Shown here piece by piece: positions 1 through 6,044 of a DNA stretch of 10,071 bases (its first letter is position 1; the number at the start of each line of letters is the position of its first letter). Source of the DNA: QHWK01 sp035315685. GTDB taxonomy: Bacteria; Acidobacteriota; Vicinamibacteria; Vicinamibacterales; CAVVIG01. The stretch covers positions 1 through 10,071 of the forward strand of contig DATFXR010000590.1 in assembly GCA_035315685.1 (NCBI GenBank), in the 5' to 3' direction. A program made the position numbers and the translations under genes. The notes beneath the pieces were generated by a model. It was given only the letters and a program-made list of their open reading frames with translations, did no database searches and was not told the origin of the DNA.

Positions 1-601
1 CCGAGCAGGTGATGTTCATGAACGGCCGCGTCGCGCGATCGCTCGCGTAGTGCAGCACCTTGGCCGCGAGATCCTTGCCGGTGCCGCTCTCGCCAGTCAG
101 CAGCACGGTCGACGCCCGGCTGGCGGCGACTTTCTGCAGCAGCGTCTTGGCGGCCCGTATGGCGGCGCTGTCGCCGACGATCCGGTCGATCCGGAACGGC
201 AGCGTCTGCGACGCGCGGAGCGCGCGGACCTCGCGCCTCAGTCGCGTCGTCTCGAGCGCCTTTTCGACCAGCAGCGCGATTTCGTCGAGATTGAACGGTT
301 TGTTCGCGTAGTGGTACGCGCCGAGCTTCATCGCCTCGACCGCCATGTCGACGCTCGAGTGTGCGGTCAACAGGATGACCAGCGTGTCCGGGTCTGTCTC
401 TTTGATCGACTTGAGCACCGCCAGGCCGTCGCCGTCCGGCAGCTTGTAGTCGAGCAGCACGAGATCGACACCCGCGGCGTTGCGCTGCAGCGCATCGGCG
501 GCAGTCTCGGCCTCGACGACTTCGTATCCTTCCTGCTTCAAGCGCTCGGTCAGCGACCAGCGAATCAGCTGCTCGTCGTCGACGACGAGCACCGTCGGCA
601 T
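1..601 (-). CDS. NtrC-family sigma-54-dependent response regulator (C-terminal part outside window)
   Basis: Two-component response regulator expected to activate RNA polymerase carrying sigma-54 by ATP hydrolysis. Visible are 200 residues from the chosen start. A receiver domain spans about 1-120, with acidic pair D8/D9, phospho-acceptor D51 in LLDYKLPDGDG, switch T79 and K101 in NKPF. A short charged linker (LRREVRAL) follows, then the start of the AAA+ domain with a Walker A motif GESGTGKD at 170-177; the family usually has GETGTGKE. The frame is open to the window edge, so the GAFTGA loop, Walker B and any DNA-binding helix-turn-helix cannot be seen. The ATG at 601 is preferred because GGGGG lies 7 bases upstream; an in-frame ATG at 607 is too close to that site. 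It lies 17 bases after the receiver-only gene on the same strand and is surely co-transcribed. The NtrC-like class is secure from receiver plus Walker A context; the exact subfamily and signal are unknown. Confidence 0.93.
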   Translation of the reverse strand, partial: MPTVLVVDDEQLIRWSLTERLKQEGYEVVEAETAADALQRNAAGVDLVLLDYKLPDGDGLAVLKSIKETDPDTLVILLTAHSSVDMAVEAMKLGAYHYANKPFNLDEIALLVEKALETTRLRREVRALRASQTLPFRIDRIVGDSAAIRAAKTLLQKVAASRASTVLLTGESGTGKDLAAKVLHYASDRATRPFMNITCS

Positions 602-618
602 GCGCATGCCCCCGTATT

Positions 619-1056
619 CTAGTTCGGGCGGATGCAGTACGATCGAGCGGCGTAGGCTCCCGCGACGAGGTCGGCGAGCACGTCCATCTCGAAAGGCTTG
701 CTGATCACTCGGTACGCGCCGAGTTCGAGCGCCCCTTCGACCACCTCCGGCCGGCCGAAGGCGGTCATCATGATCACCTGCGCGTCGGGCATCGCCAGGC
801 GGATCGAGGCGAGCAGCGAGAGATCGTCGGAGTCGGGCAGGCGAAAGTCGAGCAGTACGACATCGAATCGATCGGTCGCTACCGCCGCCTTCGCCGCGAA
901 CGCATTGCCGGCCTCGACAACGTTGCAGCCATAGTCGGTCAGCGTCTCGGACACGGACCAGCGAATCAGCGCCTCGTCGTCGACGACCAGCACGCGCGGG
1001 GCGGCGGATTTTTTCTTGTCGCTGTGCGTAAATTCTCGCATGGCAACCGTTTCCAT
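619..1056 (-). CDS. Receiver-only response regulator (CheY-like, 145 aa)
   Basis: Single-domain response regulator without an output domain. The receiver core runs from about residue 20 to 135 and keeps every catalytic residue: acidic pair D26/D27 (VLVVDDEALIRW), phospho-acceptor D70 (LLDFRLPDSD), switch T98 (MMTAFG) and K120 (SKPFE). It should therefore be phosphorylatable. The first strand and helix closely resemble those of the following NtrC-type regulator (VLVVDDE-LIRWS in both), suggesting receiver duplication or a shared kinase. The start at 1056 is chosen because AGGA lies 6 bases upstream; an in-frame ATG at 1041 also has a GGAAACGG sequence upstream and is possible, while an upstream TTG near 1155 would run through the inverted repeat and is unlikely. 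It is the first gene of the minus-strand operon. A role as phosphorelay intermediate, phosphate sink or partner of the NtrC-type protein is inference. Confidence 0.88.
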   Translation of the reverse strand: METVAMREFTHSDKKKSAAPRVLVVDDEALIRWSVSETLTDYGCNVVEAGNAFAAKAAVATDRFDVVLLDFRLPDSDDLSLLASIRLAMPDAQVIMMTAFGRPEVVEGALELGAYRVISKPFEMDVLADLVAGAYAARSYCIRPN

Positions 1057-1077
1057 GACGTTTCCTGGACCGGATTG

Positions 1078-1093
1078 TTCAAGAACTGCGCCA
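1078..1093 (-). promoter_or_regulatory. Weak candidate sigma-54 element upstream of regulator operon
   Basis: On the minus strand TGGCGCAGTTCTTGAA matches 9 of the 12 defined positions of the sigma-54 consensus (TGGCACG-N4-TTGCW) but has A instead of the highly conserved C at -12. The implied start near 1067 would sit just before the AGGA ribosome binding site of the receiver-only gene, the same geometry as the two better sites in this window. The lost -12 base makes this doubtful. Confidence 0.22.
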
Positions 1094-1106
1094 TCGGCTG
1101 ATGCCG

Positions 1107-1138
1107 CTGGCAGGATGCTGAAAACCGCATCCTGCCAG
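1107..1138. promoter_or_regulatory. Perfect 12-bp inverted repeat, candidate enhancer/operator
   Basis: CTGGCAGGATGC at 1107-1118 is repeated exactly as its reverse complement at 1127-1138, with an 8-base spacer TGAAAACC. The total span of 32 bp, the perfect arms and its place between divergent units suit a dimer-binding operator. No T-rich tract follows on either strand, so it does not look like an intrinsic terminator. It lies about 215-245 bases upstream of the predicted start of the stress-protein operon, an acceptable distance for an NtrC-type enhancer site. If the minus-strand promoter lies further upstream, it could instead be a leader hairpin of the regulator operon. Confidence 0.55.
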
Positions 1139-1174
1139 GTCGTGCGCCTCAGCAACAGGAATGCCCGTGTCGGC

Positions 1175-1188
1175 GACGGATTCCCGTC
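1175..1188. repeat. Small palindrome GACGG-ATTC-CCGTC
   Basis: Five-bp perfect arms around a four-base centre in the divergent control region. It is short enough to arise by chance in GC-rich DNA; it is listed because it lies among several other repeated elements between the two operons. Confidence 0.25.
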
Positions 1189-1202
1189 ACGGGCTGGTGC
1201 GC

Positions 1203-1234
1203 GGAAAATCCCGCACCCTCTGGAAAATCACGCA
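1203..1234. repeat. 13-bp direct repeat GGAAAATCNCGCA, two copies 19 bp apart
   Basis: Copies at 1203-1215 and 1222-1234 differ only at one position (C or A). The 19-bp period is near two helical turns, so two protein subunits would bind almost the same face of DNA. The AT-rich core (GGAAAATC) stands out from the GC-rich surroundings. The first copy sits in an imperfect dyad (GTGCG...CGCAC). The pair lies about 117-148 bases upstream of the predicted stress-operon start, typical for sites of a sigma-54 activator; which protein binds is unknown. Confidence 0.45.
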
Positions 1235-1252
1235 GCAGCGCGGGCGCGCTGC
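1235..1252. repeat. 8-bp inverted repeat GCAGCGCG-GG-CGCGCTGC
   Basis: Perfect 8-bp arms with a two-base centre, directly after the second direct-repeat copy. As RNA, the innermost pairs would have to open to form a loop. No T tract follows, so it is not a typical terminator. It may be an operator half of the control region or a chance GC palindrome. Confidence 0.3.
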
Positions 1253-1324
1253 CGATCGTCAGTTTGACGCCGCCGGCAATCCGCCAGCGGCGCGCAGGAC
1301 CGGGGATGCCGCCGCCCTTGGCGC

Positions 1325-1340
1325 TGGAACGGTGCGTGCT
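1325..1340 (+). promoter_or_regulatory. Candidate sigma-54 (-24/-12) promoter of stress-protein operon
   Basis: TGGAACGGTGCGTGCT matches 10 of the 12 defined positions of TGGCACG-N4-TTGCW, with GG at 1326-1327 and GC at 1338-1339 at the required spacing. The predicted start is near 1351. The ribosome binding site GGAGGG at 1354-1359 follows at once, and the ATG is at 1364, giving a 13-base leader. A sigma-54 activator gene is read divergently about 300 bases away. GG-N10-GC alone is common in GC-rich DNA, so the wider match and the geometry carry the case. Confidence 0.55.
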
Positions 1341-1363
1341 TCAGTGATCTCCCGGAGGGCGAC

Positions 1364-2323
1364 ATGATCGTTTTGAAGAAGGTCCTGGTGGCAACGGACT
1401 TCAAACCGGCGTCCGAGGCGGCGCTGACCTACGGGCGTATGCTCGCCCGCACGTTCGGCGCATCGCTGCACGTGCTGCACGTCGTCGAGAACTTCTTCCT
1501 GCGCTCGACGCCGTCCGATCCGCATGCGCTCGTTGCGGCGAGGACGCGGACACTGAACGATCAGCTGTCCGGTGTGCGCCGCGACACCACGGTTCATGTT
1601 GCCGTCACGGTGTCCGACGATGTTGGCGATGCCATCGTCAGCTACGCGCGCGCCAACACGATCGACGCGATTCTGGTCGGCACGCACGGCCGCACCGGGA
1701 TGGCGCGCGTCCTCGAGGGCAGCGTCGCCGAGCGCGTCGTCCGCAGCGCACCGTGCCCGGTGCTCACCGTTCACCATCCCGAACACGAATTCGTTGGCTC
1801 CGCAGACGCGGAGAGCGAGGCGGCCATGATTGTCCTCAAGAAGATTCTCGTTGCGACCGATTTCAGCGAACCGTCCGCAGCGGCGCTCGCCTACGGCCGC
1901 GAGTTCGCGCGCACCTTTGGCGCGCAGTTGATCGTCGCGAACGTCGTCGACGACGTCCTGACGCGCGTCTATGGCGCCGACGGATTCGTCATGATGGATC
2001 CCGATCTGCAGCGGCAGATCGAAGCGGCGGCGCGCCGGCAGCTCGATGCAGTGCTCGACGACGAAGACCGCAGCGCGCTGGGCGCAGAGGGCGTCATCCT
2101 CATGTCGAATGTGCCGGCGTCTGCGCTCGTCGCCTATGCCCGCGAGCGCGGCGTCGACGTCATCGTGATGGGAACGCACGGCCGCGGCGGCGTCGCGCAT
2201 CTCGTGATGGGCAGCGTGGCCGAGCGGGTGGTTCGCACCGCGCCGTGCCCGGTCCTCACCGTCCGGCATCCCGAGCACGAGTTCATCCGGCCCGACGCGC
2301 TGGTCGCCGTGACCCAGGCCTAG
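1364..2323 (+). CDS. Tandem (two-domain) universal stress protein
   Basis: Cytoplasmic UspA-superfamily protein of 319 residues made of two complete Usp domains, about 1-148 and 155-311. Each domain begins with almost the same sequence (MIVLKK-V/I-LVATDF) and has the ATP-binding pattern G-x2-G-x9-G-S: G106...S120 in the first and G270...S284 in the second, each followed by VAERVV and APCPVLTV. Both domains are therefore predicted to bind ATP, as in ATP-binding Usp proteins; such proteins act as stress-survival factors, often through binding to partners. The copies are an internal duplication; domain 2 still starts with a methionine (residue 155). The ATG start has GGAGGG four bases upstream. 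The next gene starts one base after the stop, so the two are translationally linked. Usp family membership is certain; the specific stress or partner is not known. Linkage to a GNAT acetyltransferase suggests it may be an acetylation target. Confidence 0.95.
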   Translation: MIVLKKVLVATDFKPASEAALTYGRMLARTFGASLHVLHVVENFFLRSTPSDPHALVAARTRTLNDQLSGVRRDTTVHVAVTVSDDVGDAIVSYARANTIDAILVGTHGRTGMARVLEGSVAERVVRSAPCPVLTVHHPEHEFVGSADAESEAAMIVLKKILVATDFSEPSAAALAYGREFARTFGAQLIVANVVDDVLTRVYGADGFVMMDPDLQRQIEAAARRQLDAVLDDEDRSALGAEGVILMSNVPASALVAYARERGVDVIVMGTHGRGGVAHLVMGSVAERVVRTAPCPVLTVRHPEHEFIRPDALVAVTQA

Positions 2324-2324
2324 C

Positions 2325-5051
2325 ATGGAGATCGTCAACCCGCCCGCGATCGATCAGTCGCCGTCGCGCATCGTCCTGCGCGACGGCACCACCGCGATGC
2401 TTCGCATGACCGCGGCGGACGATCGCGAGGCGCTGCGCCGCTTCTTCCACACGCTGTCGCCGGAATCGCGGCGGCGCCGCTTCTTCAGCTTCGCCGATCC
2501 GGCCGATGCGCTGATCGAGACGTTCTGCGCCTCGAGCGATCCGTCGCGGCAGGCGACGTTCGTCGCGCTGCGTCAGCTCGAAGGCGAGCTGCGGCCGATC
2601 GCGGTCGGGTCGTACGTGAACCTGGGGAACGGTGCCGCCGAGGCGGCGTTTGCGGTGGCCGACGCATTTCAAGGAAAGGGCCTCGGCACGATTCTGCTCG
2701 AACGGCTCGCCGCGTTGGCGGCAGATCACGGCTTCAGGCGTTTCGAAGCGATGGTGCTGCCCGACAACGCGTCGATGCTCGAAGTGTTCCAGGAATCGGG
2801 TTTCGAAATCCGCTCGAAGTCCGAGCACGGCGCGGTGACAGTGCTGCTGTCGCTCGGCCCGACGTCCGAATCGGTGCATGCGACCGAACGTCGGCAGGCC
2901 GGCGCAACCGTCACGTCGATGCGGCCGCTGCTCGCACCTCGCGCGGTTGCCGTCATCGGCGCGTCGCGGGATCCCTGCAGCCTCGGCCGCCGCGTGCTGG
3001 CCGGGATCGTCAAGGCGCGCTTCGCCGGCAGCGTGTATCCGATCAATCCGAACGCCACGGAGCTCGAGGGACTGCCGTGCTACTCGTCGATTGCCGCCGC
3101 ACCAACGCCCGTCGATCTCGCGATCGTCGCCGTGCCGTCGGCGGCGGTGATCGGCGTCGTCGATCAGTGCGCGGCCGCCGGCGTCAAGTCGCTCCTCGTC
3201 ATCACCGCCGGCTTCGCCGAAATCGGACCGCAGGGGCTCGCGCTGCAGCAGCAACTTGCCGAGCGCGTTCGCCGCCACGGCTTGCGGATGATCGGTCCCA
3301 ACTGCATGGGTCTCCTGAACACCGCGCCGGAAATGCGGTTGAACGCGTCGTTTTCGCCGATCGTGCCGCCTCCCGGGCGCGTCGCCTTCTCATCGCAGAG
3401 CGGCGCGCTGGGGCTCGCGATCCTCGATCTCGCGGTCGAGCGCGGGATCGGCCTGTCGTCATTCGTCAGCGTCGGAAACAAGGCCGACGTCTCGAGCAAC
3501 GACCTGCTCGAATACTGGGAGGCCGACGCCCGCACGTCCGTCATCCTGCTCTATCTCGAGTCGTTCGGGAACCCGCGTCGATTCGCGCGGCTGGCGCGCC
3601 GGATCGGGCGCACGAAGCCGATCGTCGCCCTGAAAGCCGGGCGCACGCACGCGGGATCCCGCGCCGCCGGCAGTCATACGGCGGCGCTGGCGGTCAGCGA
3701 CGTCGCCGTTGACGCGCTGTTCCACCAGGCGGGCGTCATCCGCGCAGAGACCATGGACGATCTGTTCGACGTCGCCGCGTGTCTCGACATGCAGCCCCTG
3801 CCGCCCAGCCGCCGCGTCGCGATCGTGACCAACGCGGGCGGACCTGGCATCCTCGCGGTCGACGCCTGCGAGGCCGCCGGCCTGATCGTCGCTCCGACTG
3901 CGCAGACCACCCGCGATCGCCTCACGGCGTTTCTGCCGCGGGAGGCCAGCGTCGGCAACCCGATCGACATGGTCGCCTCGGCTACGCCGGACTCGTATCG
4001 GCGCGCGATTGAGACCATCCTGACGGCCCCGGAAACCGACGCGCTGATCGTGATCTACACGCCGATCGAACCTCGGCTCGCGGATGAGACCCTCGCGGCG
4101 ATCCGCGACGGCATCGCCGCAGCGCGGCGTGGCGGCGTCAGGAACAAGCCGGTGCTCGCGTGCGTGATGGCGGGCCACGGCCGCCCGCGGCCGCTCGAGA
4201 TCGATGGTGAACGCGTGCCCTGCTACGCGTTTCCGGAAAATGCGGCGCGCGCGCTCGCCAGAGCCGCCGGCTATGCGGAGTGGCGGTCGAAACCGCCGGC
4301 GCTCTTCTGGAGCTTTGACGACGTCCGCGTGGACGAGGCGCGGGCGATCTGCAGCAAGGCGATCGCGTCACGCGGCGCTGGGTGGTTGGCGCCAGACGAG
4401 GTCGGCGCCGTGCTGGGCGCATTCGGTGTACCGCTGGCGGCGGGGATGGTCGCGCACTCCGCGGAAGAGGCGGTCGCGTACGCGCACGTGCTCGGATTCC
4501 CTGTCGTCGCCAAGCTCGTTTCCCGCCGTGTGCAGCACAAGAGCGACATCGGCGCTGTGCAATTGAATCTCGCCAGCGATACCGGCGTGCGCCGCGCCTA
4601 CGCCGAGATCATGACGCGGGCACGTGCCGTCGCGGCCGAGACGGACATTGACGGCGTCCTGATTCAGGCCATGATCGCCGGCGGCGTCGAGACCATGATC
4701 GGCACCAGCGAAGATCCGTTGTTCGGGCCGCTGATCGCCTTCGGCCTCGGCGGCATCCACGTGGAGGTGCTCGGCGACGTGCGCTTCCGCGTCGGGCCGC
4801 TGACCGATCGCGACGCCGACGAACTGCTCCATGAAATCAAGGGATTCCGGCTGCTCGACGGCTATCGAGGTCATCCAGCGGCCGATCTGGAGGCGCTGCG
4901 CGAACTGTTGCTGCGCATCTCCCGCCTGGCGGTCGACGTACCCGAAGTCGCCGAGCTCGATCTGAACCCGGTACTGGCGATGGCTCCCGGTCAGGGCTGT
5001 CGCGTCGTCGATGCCCGCATCCGCGTGAAGTCTGCCGCATCGCCGAGCTGA
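2325..5051 (+). CDS. GNAT acetyltransferase fused to NDP-forming acyl-CoA synthetase (Pat-like)
   Basis: Large 908-residue fusion. Residues about 15-170 are a GNAT acetyltransferase with the acetyl-CoA-binding loop QGKGLG at 116-121 and a typical NASM...ESGF segment. From M199 a CoA-binding Rossmann domain follows (AVAVIGAS), then two succinyl-CoA-ligase-like domains (SQSGAL at 357-362) and from about 685 an ATP-grasp domain with the GGIHVEVLGDVRFR region near 807. The order GNAT first, ligase domain second, is that of the actinobacterial PatA-type enzymes; Salmonella Pat has the reverse. In Pat enzymes the ligase-like part is an acyl-CoA sensor and the GNAT part acetylates lysines, for example in acetyl-CoA synthetase. 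Here H451 in GSHTAAL, the position of the phospho-histidine in active ADP-forming ligases, is retained, so real acyl-CoA ligase activity is possible. The gene follows the stress-protein gene by one base. Enzyme class is secure; whether it is a regulator, a ligase or both is open. Confidence 0.9.
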   Translation: MEIVNPPAIDQSPSRIVLRDGTTAMLRMTAADDREALRRFFHTLSPESRRRRFFSFADPADALIETFCASSDPSRQATFVALRQLEGELRPIAVGSYVNLGNGAAEAAFAVADAFQGKGLGTILLERLAALAADHGFRRFEAMVLPDNASMLEVFQESGFEIRSKSEHGAVTVLLSLGPTSESVHATERRQAGATVTSMRPLLAPRAVAVIGASRDPCSLGRRVLAGIVKARFAGSVYPINPNATELEGLPCYSSIAAAPTPVDLAIVAVPSAAVIGVVDQCAAAGVKSLLVITAGFAEIGPQGLALQQQLAERVRRHGLRMIGPNCMGLLNTAPEMRLNASFSPIVPPPGRVAFSSQSGALGLAILDLAVERGIGLSSFVSVGNKADVSSNDLLEYWEADARTSVILLYLESFGNPRRFARLARRIGRTKPIVALKAGRTHAGSRAAGSHTAALAVSDVAVDALFHQAGVIRAETMDDLFDVAACLDMQPLPPSRRVAIVTNAGGPGILAVDACEAAGLIVAPTAQTTRDRLTAFLPREASVGNPIDMVASATPDSYRRAIETILTAPETDALIVIYTPIEPRLADETLAAIRDGIAAARRGGVRNKPVLACVMAGHGRPRPLEIDGERVPCYAFPENAARALARAAGYAEWRSKPPALFWSFDDVRVDEARAICSKAIASRGAGWLAPDEVGAVLGAFGVPLAAGMVAHSAEEAVAYAHVLGFPVVAKLVSRRVQHKSDIGAVQLNLASDTGVRRAYAEIMTRARAVAAETDIDGVLIQAMIAGGVETMIGTSEDPLFGPLIAFGLGGIHVEVLGDVRFRVGPLTDRDADELLHEIKGFRLLDGYRGHPAADLEALRELLLRISRLAVDVPEVAELDLNPVLAMAPGQGCRVVDARIRVKSAASPS

Positions 5052-5101
5052 TCGCCGCCGCGGGTACGACTCGTCGCGCCACGCTGTCCTGATCGACGGG
5101 A

Positions 5102-5131
5102 TTCCGGCGGCATCGCCGTCGCGCGCCGGAA
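5102..5131. promoter_or_regulatory. Inverted repeat TTCCGGCG/CGCCGGAA in control region
   Basis: Perfect 8-bp arms at 5102-5109 and 5124-5131 with a 14-base spacer, between the acyl-CoA ligase fusion and the cytochrome operon. It lies about 44-73 bases upstream of the predicted sigma-54 start at 5175, so it could be an activator site. No T-run follows, which argues against an intrinsic terminator. Chance occurrence in GC-rich DNA is possible. Confidence 0.35.
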
Positions 5132-5148
5132 ATCGGTGCAGATGTCGC

Positions 5149-5164
5149 TGGCGCGTGGCTTGCT
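5149..5164 (+). promoter_or_regulatory. Strong candidate sigma-54 (-24/-12) promoter of cytochrome operon
   Basis: TGGCGCGTGGCTTGCT matches 11 of the 12 defined positions of TGGCACG-N4-TTGCW, with GG at 5150-5151 and GC at 5162-5163. The predicted start near 5175 is followed at once by the ribosome binding site GGAGGAG (5178-5184) and the ATG at 5189, a 14-base leader nearly identical in layout to that of the stress-protein operon. The 137-base gap holding it is the only sizeable non-coding stretch between the two plus-strand units. Confidence 0.68.
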
Positions 5165-5188
5165 CGGCGGTTGTCACGGAGGAGTCGC

Positions 5189-5554
5189 ATGAGATCAGCC
5201 GTTGCCGTTCTCGCTGCCGTCGTCCTGATCGCCGCCGCGCGGCCCGCGCTCGCACAAGGCGGGAGCGCGCAGCAGGGCGCCGCGCTGTTCTCCACCCAGA
5301 AATGCACGATGTGCCATTCGGTTGCCGGCAAGGGCAATCCGAAAGGCCCGCTCGACGCGATCGCGGCGAAGAACAAAGGCGCGCACATTCGCGAATGGCT
5401 GACCGACCCCGAGGGCATGCGTGCGAAGACCAGCGCCACGCGCACGCCGGCGATGAAGCCGATGAAGCTCTCGCCTGATCAGGTCGACGCGCTGGTCGCC
5501 TACCTGACGTCGATCAATTCCAACACCCCCGCCGCCGCCGATACGGAGCGGTAG
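5189..5554 (+). CDS. Small secreted monohaem cytochrome c
   Basis: Class I-like periplasmic cytochrome c of 121 residues. A Sec signal peptide covers residues 1-22 and ends in ALA-Q, the likely cleavage site. The haem-binding motif is CTMCH at 39-43, and the probable sixth ligand is M89 or M92 in TPAMKPMKLSPDQV, followed by the usual C-terminal helix (VDALVAYLTSI). It is expected to shuttle electrons in the periplasm, most simply to or from the Rieske/cytochrome b complex encoded directly after it. The ATG at 5189 is preferred over an upstream TTG at 5171 because GGAGGAG lies four bases before it and the signal peptide begins there. It is the first gene of the operon, directly behind the sigma-54-like promoter; the Rieske gene follows after four bases. 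Confidence 0.92.
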   Translation: MRSAVAVLAAVVLIAAARPALAQGGSAQQGAALFSTQKCTMCHSVAGKGNPKGPLDAIAAKNKGAHIREWLTDPEGMRAKTSATRTPAMKPMKLSPDQVDALVAYLTSINSNTPAAADTER

Positions 5555-5558
5555 CCGC

Positions 5559-6044
5559 GTGATCACGATCGGCGACCTTCCGCCGCGCGACGGCGTGGGC
5601 CGGAGTGAATTCGACCGCCGCCACTTCCTCGACGCCCTGTTGATCGTCGGCTTCACGTCGACGGCCGCGGCGATCGCGTATCCGGTCGGCCGCTACCTCG
5701 TGCCGCCTGAGAGCGGCGAGCCGGCGACTGCCAGTGTGGTAGCGGGACGCGCCGGCGCGCTGCGGGCCAACTCTGCCGCGATCTTCAAGTTCGGCAGCAA
5801 GCCGGGCATCGTCGTGCGCACGGCCGAGGGTGAGCTTCGCGCGTTCAGCGCGGTCTGTTCGCATCTCGATTGCACGGTGCAGTTCAAGAGCGACACGTCG
5901 CAGCTCTGGTGCGCATGCCACAACGGCACCTACGACCTCGCCGGCAATGTCGTCTCGGGTCCGCCGCCGCGAGGGCTCGAGACCTTCCGGGTGAATCTGC
6001 GCGGTGAGGGCGACGACGCGGAGATCGTCGTGTCGCGGACATGA
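5559..6044 (+). CDS. Rieske [2Fe-2S] protein of a cytochrome bc/b6f-type complex
   Basis: Membrane-anchored iron-sulfur subunit of 161 residues that takes an electron from quinol and passes it to a c-type cytochrome. A twin-arginine-like signal (DRRHFLD) precedes one hydrophobic anchor at about 22-46, as expected for Rieske proteins exported folded. The cluster-binding motifs are C100-S-H102-L-D-C105 and C118-A-C-H121; the Cys and His ligands and the two disulfide cysteines are all present. The first motif has Asp where most family members have Gly (CTHLGC). The start is GTG with GGAG ten bases upstream; no better ATG lies before the signal. It begins four bases after the cytochrome c gene and overlaps the cytochrome b gene by four bases, which indicates translational coupling and a shared complex. 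Confidence 0.94.
   Translation: MITIGDLPPRDGVGRSEFDRRHFLDALLIVGFTSTAAAIAYPVGRYLVPPESGEPATASVVAGRAGALRANSAAIFKFGSKPGIVVRTAEGELRAFSAVCSHLDCTVQFKSDTSQLWCACHNGTYDLAGNVVSGPPPRGLETFRVNLRGEGDDAEIVVSRT

Noticed and set aside
50..622. Plus-strand open frame of 190 codons at the left edge
   Set aside because: It is the antisense of the NtrC-type regulator, in which receiver and Walker A motifs are clear.
1107..1138. The perfect inverted repeat as an intrinsic terminator
   Set aside because: No T-rich tract follows on either strand and it lies upstream, not downstream, of both flanking operons.
1259..2338. Minus-strand open frame of 359 codons covering the Usp gene
   Set aside because: It mirrors the duplicated Usp domains as an antisense repeat and shows no known motif; the plus-strand Usp has both ATP-binding motifs.
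5171..5188. TTG at 5171 as start of the monohaem cytochrome
   Set aside because: It would lie before the ribosome binding site and upstream of the predicted transcription start, and would put SRRSR-type residues before an already complete signal peptide.
2283..5255. Several minus-strand frames of 200-330 codons opposite the GNAT/ligase fusion
   Set aside because: All are low-complexity Arg/Ala/Asp-rich shadows in GC-rich DNA; the plus-strand protein is full length with continuous domains.
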